Shown piece after piece: positions 1 to 8,900 of a DNA stretch of 64,000 bases; the first letter of the stretch is position 1, and each line of letters starts with the position of its first letter. Under the pieces are notes generated by a model. The model had not been told where the DNA came from. It ran no database searches and saw only the letters and a program-made list of their open reading frames with translations. The stretch lies in the IMG/VR virus record IMGVR_UViG_3300032242_001235, positions 1 to 64,000 of that record; one strand, 5' to 3'. Source of the stretch: a virus. Position numbers and translations under genes: made by a program.

Positions 1-348
1 ACAGAAGGTACTTTCGAAGCTCCTACAAACACTAAGTTTGTTGGTACATTGAACGGTGCTATGAAGATTTATGTTGACGCTTATCTAAGCGACACTGGTG
101 CTGATGGCAACCAAGTTCTAGTCGGATACAAAGGTGCTAGCGAAGCAGATGCTGCTGCGTTCTATTGCCCATACATTCCGTTGATGAGTTCTGGTGTTGT
201 CCTTGACCCAGCAACATTCGAGCCAGTAGTTGGCTTCTTGACACGCTACGGCTATGTTGAGTTGTCTAACACAGCTAGCTCTTTAGGCAATGCTGCTGAC
301 TACCTAGGTAGAGTTCAAATCAACTCCGCTACTGTTAGCTTCCAATAA
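1..348 (+). CDS. 23: Major capsid protein gp23, 3' end only (T4-like)
   Basis: The reading frame is open from the first base and stops at 346-348, so only the last 115 residues are present. They match the C-terminus of T4 gp23, the protein that forms the capsid hexamers. Visible gp23-like stretches are the GxMKxYVDxY segment, VGYKGASEADAAAFYCPYIP, and the GFLTRYGYVE segment that corresponds to the T4 MGFKTRYG region. A strong terminator follows 20 bases after the stop, as expected for the end of a highly expressed unit. The prohead genes that normally precede gp23 (portal, protease, scaffold) would lie upstream of the window. The identification is confident; nothing can be said of the N-terminus or its cleavage site. 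Confidence 0.93.
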   Translation, partial: TEGTFEAPTNTKFVGTLNGAMKIYVDAYLSDTGADGNQVLVGYKGASEADAAAFYCPYIPLMSSGVVLDPATFEPVVGFLTRYGYVELSNTASSLGNAADYLGRVQINSATVSFQ

Positions 349-368
349 TCCACGGATTATTACAAATC

Positions 369-393
369 AAAAACGCCCTTCGGGGCGTTTTTT
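369..393 (+). terminator. Intrinsic terminator after gp23
   Basis: AAACGCCC (371-378) pairs perfectly with GGGCGTTT (383-390) around a TTCG tetraloop, with extra A-T pairs at the base and a T run. The UUCG loop makes this the most stable hairpin seen in the window. Confidence 0.93.
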
Positions 394-415
394 ATTGACT
401 TTAATTTTTATTAAA

Positions 416-423
416 GGTAAATA
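416..423 (+). promoter_or_regulatory. Late promoter-like GGTAAATA
   Basis: The octamer ends in TAAATA and matches the core of the T4 late promoter TATAAATA. T4 geometry predicts a start near 429, giving a leader of about 77 bases for the gene at 506. A TTGACT lies 17 bases upstream (395-400), which is probably incidental since late promoters have no -35 element. Confidence 0.6.
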
Positions 424-449
424 TACTGTTCGCTCTTGTAAAGGAGTTT

Positions 450-485
450 ATGCGGAACCCTACCGCGTATAGCATAGAACGCTAA
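450..485 (+). CDS. Possible 11-residue leader ORF
   Basis: The ATG at 450 follows a strong Shine-Dalgarno (AAAGGAG, 440-446) and opens an 11-codon frame, MRNPTAYSIER, that ends in TAA at 483-485, 20 bases before the next gene. Its first codons lie in a small inverted repeat (GCGG...CCGC, 452-466). The spacing of the ribosome-binding site is good, so it is probably translated if transcribed. It could be a leader peptide for the gene at 506 or simply chance. No homology is recognised. Confidence 0.3.
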   Translation: MRNPTAYSIER

Positions 486-505
486 TTTCAAAAGGAGAAA
501 TAAAA

Positions 506-1585
506 ATGGGAAGACCTCTTAACAAGAGATTGTTCAAGGACAATGCCAAGAACAATATCAAAGTACAATTCCACAATGGATTGAATTCCGTTCGTGGCTA
601 CATTGTAGAACAAATGGGCACAAAGAAATTTAAATGTCGCGATGAAAATGGTGTCACTGCTGTTTGTCGTGTCGTTATGAAAGATAGTGCTGCTTTACTA
701 CCAGGCGAAATGTCTATTACTGTAAAGTATGATGACGGTACAGTTCGTCATGTTTATAAAATTGCAGCACATAGAATTTCTGTTAACCCAGCCACTAATG
801 CAAATACCAAAGTTGGTATGGCTACTGCTGGATGGAGTTTTTCTACAAGCACAACAGACTTGAAATGGCAAATTGAAGAAGCTGGTACTAATACTAGTAT
901 GGCTAGTGCAATTGACTTAGAAGGCGATGATGATCCTAATGCAGATTATCCAGTTCCAGGTTCTGGCACATACTTATCTACAAGCACTGCATTCAATGGA
1001 ATGAGTTATGCTACTATCGGTACTACTGCAACAGTAACTGGTGGTATTACAACAGTTCCAAATGGCGCACCTGGTTTAATGAGAACCAAGTATGCAGGAC
1101 ATTATGTTGCATCTTCTGGCGGCAGTACAAGTACATGGAATATGAACTTCTTCAGTACTAGTACAGTTGTTAGACGAATTGCTGATACACATGTAAGCTG
1201 GGGTAATCAAGTTGATACACCATCACAACAAAACTTTGCAATGGAATTCAAAGGCTATGTTAAAGTTCCAACAACACAAAACTATAATTTCTATGCTCAG
1301 GTAGATGATGATTGTGCAATGTGGCTTGGATCTAGTGCGTTAGATGCAAATATTAAGGCATCAAACACTTTAATGTATGGTGCGAATAAGACTATGCCAA
1401 ATAGTACTATTGTAAACATAAACAGTCAAAGAATGACTGCAAACACATGGTATCCTGTCAGAATTTGGATGACAGAATTTACCGGTGCAAGTAAATTGCA
1501 AATTTTTGCAATTGGTGCTGATGGCACAACATACAACGGTGAGACTTTAAACTGGTCTTATAACACATCAACTTTAGGATATTAA
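506..1585 (+). CDS. Virion protein with C-terminal PA14/GLEYA-like domain
   Basis: Encodes 359 residues after a clear AAAGGAG site. The N-terminus (MGRPLNKRLF...) and a following module, about residues 30-95 (GYIVEQMGTKKFKC ... HRISV), recur in the next gene, so the two are paralogous at that end. From about residue 235 the sequence has a PA14/GLEYA-like pattern: a KGYVKVPTTQNYNFYAQVDDD segment, a WLGSSA turn, and a later WYPVRIWMTE strand. PA14 domains bind carbohydrates in many adhesins and glycosidases. Its place directly after gp23 suggests a capsid or tail decoration protein that may bind sugars. That role is inferred; I do not recognise a named T4 counterpart. Confidence 0.7.
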   Translation: MGRPLNKRLFKDNAKNNIKVQFHNGLNSVRGYIVEQMGTKKFKCRDENGVTAVCRVVMKDSAALLPGEMSITVKYDDGTVRHVYKIAAHRISVNPATNANTKVGMATAGWSFSTSTTDLKWQIEEAGTNTSMASAIDLEGDDDPNADYPVPGSGTYLSTSTAFNGMSYATIGTTATVTGGITTVPNGAPGLMRTKYAGHYVASSGGSTSTWNMNFFSTSTVVRRIADTHVSWGNQVDTPSQQNFAMEFKGYVKVPTTQNYNFYAQVDDDCAMWLGSSALDANIKASNTLMYGANKTMPNSTIVNINSQRMTANTWYPVRIWMTEFTGASKLQIFAIGADGTTYNGETLNWSYNTSTLGY

Positions 1586-1589
1586 AATC

Positions 1590-2303
1590 ATGGGACGCCC
1601 AATAAAAGCAAAATATTTTGGTAATAGAAATTTACCGTCATACGGGTCAGAGCAATTAGGTAGTGGGGTTGGTGGTGAAGGTTTTGCATCTATCATTGTA
1701 ACTAATCCAACTGCAAACACTTTGTACACTACTGCAACTACCGTAACTTGGTTAGCATCTGCTCCACAAATTGCTGGTGGTGCAAAAGCTTCTGGTACTG
1801 CGACAGTTACTGCTCAAGGTAAAGTTACTGCATTGAATGTAGTTGCTCCTGGTAGTGGTTATTCATCTACAGGCAGTGTTACTGTTACTTTGAGTCCAGC
1901 TACAACTGGTACTGCTGCAACTTATGCAATTACTTTAACAAGCAATCGTCAAGATGCAATTAGTATTATTTCATACTTAACTACTGGCAGTTCTGCTATT
2001 AGTGGTGGTGATATTATTAAACAAGAAGCTAGTCGTAGATATCTTGTACAAAATGCACAAGGTAAAGGAATCTGCAAATTAAGCACAGGCACATTGTCTG
2101 CTGGTCAAATGCACATCATTGGTTCAGACTTTGGCGGCGCAACATATTGGATTACTAAACTAACTGCTCACAAAGCAAGAGTTTATCCAAGAACCAATAC
2201 AAGTACTGCATATTTGAGCGCTGGCTCTGTTGCTAGATGGACACTAAGTGCCGCAACTGGCACAGGTGCAAGCACTATAATTTCTTTGAATCATACTAAT
2301 TGA
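1590..2303 (+). CDS. Virion-type protein, paralogue of the upstream gene
   Basis: Encodes 237 residues. It begins MGRPIKAKYFGNRN, an opening I associate with structural proteins of T4-like cyanophages. About residues 30-120 are Thr/Gly/Ala-rich beta-type sequence. From about residue 137 a module (GGDIIKQEASRRYLVQNAQG ... ITKLTAHKARVYPRT) matches the N-terminal module of the preceding gene (GYIVEQMGTKKFKC ... IAAHRISV). The start lies four bases after the preceding stop, so the two are co-transcribed, and a terminator follows. It is probably a small head or tail surface protein. The function is unknown. Confidence 0.65.
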   Translation: MGRPIKAKYFGNRNLPSYGSEQLGSGVGGEGFASIIVTNPTANTLYTTATTVTWLASAPQIAGGAKASGTATVTAQGKVTALNVVAPGSGYSSTGSVTVTLSPATTGTAATYAITLTSNRQDAISIISYLTTGSSAISGGDIIKQEASRRYLVQNAQGKGICKLSTGTLSAGQMHIIGSDFGGATYWITKLTAHKARVYPRTNTSTAYLSAGSVARWTLSAATGTGASTIISLNHTN

Positions 2304-2321
2304 TTTTAAGTTATCGAGTGT

Positions 2322-2346
2322 AAAGGGGCTCTTAGGAGCCCTTTTT
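2322..2346 (+). terminator. Intrinsic terminator
   Basis: GGGCTC (2326-2331) pairs with GAGCCC (2336-2341), followed by TTTTT and preceded by AAAG. It closes the unit 506-2303. Confidence 0.85.
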
Positions 2347-2372
2347 CATTATATGTATATGTATTGTAATCA

Positions 2373-2380
2373 GGTAAATA
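2373..2380 (+). promoter_or_regulatory. Late promoter-like GGTAAATA, four bases before ATG
   Basis: TAAATA at 2375-2380 is followed by CTGG and then the ATG at 2385. T4 late geometry puts the start within one base of the initiation codon. It is separated from the previous unit by a terminator. Confidence 0.6.
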
Positions 2381-2384
2381 CTGG

Positions 2385-2915
2385 ATGACCACTCCAACCA
2401 ATATATCTCAGTACGCTGAAGTTGATGAGCACATTGCTTGGCATGATGATTTTTCTCCGTTAACCGCAATAAATGGCAACAACGGGGTATACACAGTTAA
2501 ACCATTATATCATATTAGTCGTAGTCCAAAATACGATTTGACAAATAAAACATGGTACATACAAGCAACTGGATTTACTTTTGAAAATCTTCCTGAAACT
2601 ATTTCTGGAATTACAGCCAGTATTAAAATAGAGCGTGGCGGAAGAATTACTGATGACACTGTACAAATTTGTTATCAAGGTCAACTAATAAGCGAAAATA
2701 AAGCCGCAAGTATAATGGATCCTAGAAGTCATAGAACTTTATTAGATACTGTTACTGTATATGGCGGTGCAACAGACACATGGAAAATTGAAAATTTATC
2801 GTTAGCAATGGTGCAAGATTCGAGCTTTGGTATTGTAATTAGATATCAAAGTCATCCTCATTGGCCACACAAAACATCGCCCATTATTAGGGCTGTTGAA
2901 CTTGCAATTAGCTAA
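2385..2915 (+). CDS. Small virion-type protein of unknown function
   Basis: Encodes 176 residues. The composition is that of a single beta-sandwich: alternating hydrophobic strands, few charges, no signal peptide and no membrane segment. Visible features include WYIQATGFTFENLPETISGI and a histidine-rich SHPHWPHKTSP stretch near the C-terminus. I do not recognise the family. It stands alone between a terminator with its own late promoter and the promoter of the 2566-residue protein. That placement suggests a late structural component, perhaps a small partner of the adjacent giant fibre. Confidence 0.6.
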   Translation: MTTPTNISQYAEVDEHIAWHDDFSPLTAINGNNGVYTVKPLYHISRSPKYDLTNKTWYIQATGFTFENLPETISGITASIKIERGGRITDDTVQICYQGQLISENKAASIMDPRSHRTLLDTVTVYGGATDTWKIENLSLAMVQDSSFGIVIRYQSHPHWPHKTSPIIRAVELAIS

Positions 2916-2918
2916 TTT

Positions 2919-2926
2919 AATAAATA
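2919..2926 (+). promoter_or_regulatory. Late promoter-like AATAAATA
   Basis: The motif is followed by CTCTAAAGGAATAGACTAATG. The predicted start is near 2932, so the AAAGGA ribosome-binding site (2931-2936) would sit at the very 5' end of a leader of about 13 bases. Confidence 0.65.
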
Positions 2927-2944
2927 CTCTAAAGGAATAGACTA

Positions 2945-5900
2945 ATGGCATCAAGGGTATCAGGATCAAATACAACACAACCCCAAAGTGGGCAGATAAG
3001 TCCTCCTTCTGCTCCTCCCGTATCTGGAATAGCGATAAATGTTGGTGGTTCCGTCATCAGCCAAAATGGAAGTGATGGCAGTGTTAAGATTTATACAACA
3101 TCCAGTATTGGATTGTTTGCGAGTACCGTTACGGTTACTTCAAATAAAATTATCATGTCCAGTGCTGCCAATGTGGGCAACGAGATTAATAACCCTGGTG
3201 GTTTAGGATACGACCCTGGTTCTGGATTAAATGCAGCAAACGGTTTTTATCTTGATGGATTTAATGGAACTACATTATATAGTACAAAAGCAGAACGCCA
3301 ATTAGCAGGCACTTACTTTACTGGTGGTGTTGGTATTGAACAAGATTTATCAGTTGGCGGTTTCATCTACGGTCGTATTTCAAAAGCCAGTACTGCAACA
3401 ACAAGTACCTTTATTACTGTTTCAACAACTAATAACACATCAACTTATTATCCTCTATTCACTGATGCAGCAGGTTTTGTTTCACCTGGTGCGACTTTGT
3501 ATGGTGATCTGATTGGTAATAAAGGCGGACTAACATATGTTCCAAGTTCTGGATTATTAGTATCTGATCGTGGTAGCATTGCAGCAAGTGATAATTCAAC
3601 TGGTAGCACAACTGGTGCATTTACAGTAACTGGTGGTGTGGGCATTGCTAAAGATGTTTGGATTGGCGGGGATGTTCAACCTGATGTTAATAATAAACAG
3701 AATATTGGTAGTGACGGACACGCCTGGGCAAATGCATACTTAGAAAAAGTTTACAGTAAATTTGTTGGAAATACTAACAGTAATATTACTATTAGTCCTA
3801 ATAACGGAATTACAAATCCACTTCGCGGCACTGGCGGTGTTATGGATGTCTATGGTGACATTCGTGTTCGCGGTGATAATCCAGTTGGAACTGCTCCTGT
3901 AGTTACTAACATTTTATATGTTACAACAGATGGTGATGATACAAATGATGGTCGTGCAATGGACGCAAGTCGTGCATGCCGTACTATCAGCGGTGCTATT
4001 AATAGTCCTTACTATCAGTCAGGTACACAAATTCGTGTAGCACCTGGTCTATACTTAGAAAATAATCCAATTCAATTGAAACCATATACAAGTATTATGG
4101 GTTCAGATTTGAGAACAACTAGTATTGAACCAATCAATAAAACACAAGATTTGTTCCATATGAATTCAGGATGCTACTTGGCATTCATGCAATTCTTAAA
4201 TGGACGAAGTGGTTTGCTGCCAGGTACATATGCAAACGGATACAATCGCGGAGCATATGCTACAGCATTTCCTCCGTTACCAGTTGGAGAACAAATCGAC
4301 TTGTTCCATTCGCCATACATTCAAAACTGTACTAACTTGACAGGTCCTTGGTTGAATGATGGTAAAATGTTTGTACCAGCTGAAGTTGTTCAAGTTCCAA
4401 TCATTACTGGTATGGGATCATGGGAAGCAAATACTACCACTATTGTAATTAATGTATTAAATGAACCAGTTAATGGATTCATCAATGCTGGTAAACCTAA
4501 TTCAAATGACACACAGTACACTGGTAATTTACAGAGTACTCTAAATATTATCACCACACAAACTGTAAAAACATCTAGTGCATTGAACACAATCACTAAT
4601 TTGACTTTACTAAATGCATACCAAATGCAAGATACTGGCGACCTGTGGGTGTACACTGGTGCTGATACTATAACATTAGGTATGAGCATAGATACCGGAC
4701 ATCAAAATTCAGGATTCTTTGACGCTCGTACTTTGATGCTAGCCAATCAGGCATTCCTACAATGGCAGGTCGTATCCTTTATTGATCAAACATTCAACCC
4801 AGGCACATTTACTTACAACACGGCAACTTGCTATAGAGATGTTGGACTAATTGTTGATGCAATTAGTATGGACATGTTATATGACAGCACAAGTGACAGT
4901 ACATTTGCTGGATTGCAATACTGGAGTCAAACTGCTAACGGATATACTGGAAATATTCCTGGAGAAATTACCGCAACAATTGCAGCTATTACTTTCTTAA
5001 AAGGCATAGCACAAGGGGTTGTCAGTACAGGAAATAGGCCAACTGTTAATACTTTGTTTAATACATTAACAAATATTTTATCTGCTGGAAATACTAACGG
5101 TGTTACGAATCTAATTAATTATGGAGGCCTTCCATCTACAAGTCCTACAACAATTTATGACTTCCAACAATTAACAGATCCTGTCAATGTAAAATCTATG
5201 CAGACACAGGTGTTTAATTACATCACAACTAATTATCCTACATTAGCATATACTAGTTCAACTTGTATGCGAGATGTTGGATACATTATTGACAGTGTGG
5301 CGTTTGACTTGTTACACGGTAGTAATGTTCAAACAATCAAGTCAGGAGTTTACTACTACGGTTATACTTCTAATCAAAGTGCAATTGCAAACGAGATACC
5401 ACAAACATCTGCGGCATATAGTTACATTCAAAGTATAATTCCTTACATCATTACTAACCAACCAGTACCAACTGTTTACAGCACTGGTACACAGGTGTTT
5501 AATAATTTACCTGCTACTGATGCAGAAATTAATACATTACAAAATAAGATCGATGTAATTACTAGAATTATTGTTGATGGACCAGCAGTTGCTGATGCAA
5601 AGACTCCTATTAATTTAAAAGAAAATACAACACCATCGGTACTGAATGCTTGGAATTTGTTACATGCAAATAGAACATTTATTCAGAAAGAAGTTGTTGC
5701 ATTTGTCAATAGTCAATTTAGTACATTTACATACAACAAACAATTATCATATAGAGATACTGGCATATTGATACAAAATGTCGCATACGATGCAACATTT
5801 GGTGGTAATAGTCAATCTGTTGAGGCTGGCTTGGCATATTGGAATGGTGTAATCAGTTATATTACAGGACAAATTCCACAATGTGTTGCGGCTGTTGAAT

Positions 5901-8900
5901 ACTTAAACAATTTAGTACAAGCTGTTATCAGAAATATACCATGCCCTGTACTACCACAAGTAGTTGGTATACCAGTAAACTATCAAGTGATTAATACTGT
6001 ATTAACTAACGGAGAAATTGCAAGTCAAAGTATTGATAATTTATTTGGAATTATAAAGAATGTAATGAAGGAAGGACCTAGTGTTGCACCTAGTGTGTAT
6101 TACAGCACTGGTCCAGATGCAGCATTTGTCAGTTCTGAAATATTGATGCATCTTAACAGACCATTTATTCAAGAGAATACTCTTAATTACATCAATTACA
6201 ATTTGTCTTATCCTAAGCCATCATTGCCGTTTAATAAAATTAAATGTGCAAGGGATACGGCAATTATCATTGACTCAATTGCTTCGGACCTATTATTCCC
6301 AACATCAAGTGTTAGTCAAACTACATTTGCAGGTTTACAATATTTTAATCAAGCTGGATACATTGGAAATATTGCAACAGAGATTACAACAACTACTGCT
6401 GCGATGGTGTATTTGAAAGAACTTGCTGCTAAAATTGTATCAAATACAACTTATGTTGACGATGCTCTAGTTGGTATTACTAGATATGCAAGTACAGCAA
6501 CTCAACGAACTCAGGTTACTAACATCAATCCTACAACATCTGATGTAGTATCTAAAATCAATAACGAGTTTGATATCATCATAAGTATTTTGAAAGGCAG
6601 TACTAAAGGTTGGACTGATAAAATTATTCCAAACGGCGGACGCCCAAGTAATTTGAAGAGTGTTCAAGATGCTTATGCATTGTTATTGGCTAACCTATCA
6701 TATATCCAAGCAGAAGTTTATGCATATGTAGTTTCTCCACAAGGATTAAATTATGCATCTACTAATTTTACTACTTCTACTTGTATTAGAGATGTGGGCT
6801 ATATCATTGATTCAGTAGCATTTGATGTATTGCATGGCGGTAATCGTCAAGCAATTCAAAGTGGACTATCTTACTATAGTCAGAATCCTTCTGATACATT
6901 AATACCAAATGAAACTACTGCAACTGCCGCAGCATTTTCTTTCTTAGGTACTTTAATGGGTCAGCTAATTACTGATCCTAACCCAGTTGTTATAACATAT
7001 CAATCTGATGTAAAACAAGTAGTTGGATTACCAGTTGCTACCAGTGCTGAATCAACACAGATTCAAACAGTTATTGTTTCAACATTAACTAACATTTTAA
7101 CATCTGGTCCTGTAGGTTACAATTACACTCCAATAAGTTTAACAACTTCATCTAATGCCAATGTATATCTTGCATATGACATTATTGAAGCTAACAAAGA
7201 ATTCTTAGTAGCAGAAACACTTGCATGGATTGATTATACATACAATACAGTGTCCTCATTCACTTATAATCAAACAAAGTGCTCTAGAGATACTGGACTA
7301 ATTGTTGATGCTATTGGTATGGACTTGTTGTATGGCAGTTCTAGCGATAGTACATTTGCTGGATTGCAATATTGGAATCAAGATATTGGTTACACTGGAA
7401 ATATTCCAGGAGAAATTACTGCTACTATTGCTGCATTTACATACCTAAAAGGTATTGCAGCATCATTTGTAAGTAGTGGTAATACATCTACTGTTACTTC
7501 ATTGTTCAACAATGTCATTAACATTTTGAACAATAGTCCAGTTGGTGTTACTGATACTATTGTATTTGGTGGATTGCCAAATAGCGGCAAAGTAGCTGAC
7601 TATAATGCATTGCAGGCAAATAAATTGTCAATGGAAAATAGTGTCATTGCATATTTGACAACTAACTTCCCATCATTGGCTTATGATCCTACAACTTGTA
7701 GACGAGATGTCGGGTATGTTATTGATGCAGTTAGCTTTGACTTATATCATGGTGGTAATATACAGTCCATTAAATCAGGCGTGTACTATTATGGATACGA
7801 CGGCAATTCTACAGCAATCAATAATGAAATTCCTGCTACTACAGCGGCATATAATTATATATCATCAATATTGCCATATATTGTAACAGGTCAGCCTGTC
7901 CTTAACCCATATCAATTAGGGGTACCACAATCAACTTCTGGAACTCCAGGAACTGCGGCTGAAGTTGATTTCTTAAAAAATAAGATTGATGTTATTACAA
8001 ATATTATCTTGAATGGTCCTGCTGCTGCTGAGTCAAAATCTCCACAGAGACTAATACCAAACAACGATCCATATGCAATTAATGCATGGACTTTGCTAAA
8101 TGCTAACCGTGCGTTTATACAAGCAGAAGTTATTGCGTATATTAATTCAACATCAATAAAACCTGCATTTGCTTATAACCAAGAAAAATGCTTCCGTGAT
8201 GTTGGTTTAATGGTTGATGCAGTAAGCCAAGATATTCTACTAGGTGGAAATCAACGCAGTATTGAGGCAGGACTAAGCTATTGGACTCAAGGATATAATT
8301 ATATTGCTAACCAAGTAAGCACTACTACTGCTGCTATAAAATATATTAGTGATATTTGTTTACAAATTATTGCAAATAAACCAGTTGATGTTGTAACTGG
8401 AACTGTTGCGAAACAAGTCATTAATCCTTTCTTCCAATACGGTGATGACTACATGCCTCAACAAGCTGTAGCCAGAAACTTTAATATAATTTCTGAAATC
8501 ATTAATCGTGGTCCACAAGCTGCTCCGCCATTATATGCTGGTGGAGGAATAATTGCATTGACTGGTCTTAACGGAGCTGATGTAAAATTAGCACCTACAG
8601 TAACATACATTTCTACAATATCAACAGGTACATACTTGATTGGTTTAAGTACTGCCACTGTTGGATTTGGTAATAACGCTACATTGTATTTTGGTGATGT
8701 GGAAGTATTCCCATTACAAGATGCTGAAGTTGAAACTATTGCATTAAGACAAACAGGCAGTTCATCCTCATGGGATCAAAGAAAAGTTGACGCCATTGGT
8801 GGTATGGGCGGAAGTTTAGTCGATGGTGCTGTTGTTAGTGCTAGAAGTCCAATTCAATCATTTGCTTATGATGCGTTCACACAATTAACACAGGGCGGTG

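Noticed and set aside
395-427. TTGACT ... TATACT as a sigma70 promoter after gp23
   Set aside because: The spacing is 21 bases, too long for a standard promoter. The TAAATA late motif is the simpler explanation.
353-505. tRNA or other structured RNA in intergenic gaps
   Set aside because: No cloverleaf could be drawn in the gaps. Each is short and accounted for by terminators, late motifs and leaders; no gap exceeds 300 bases.
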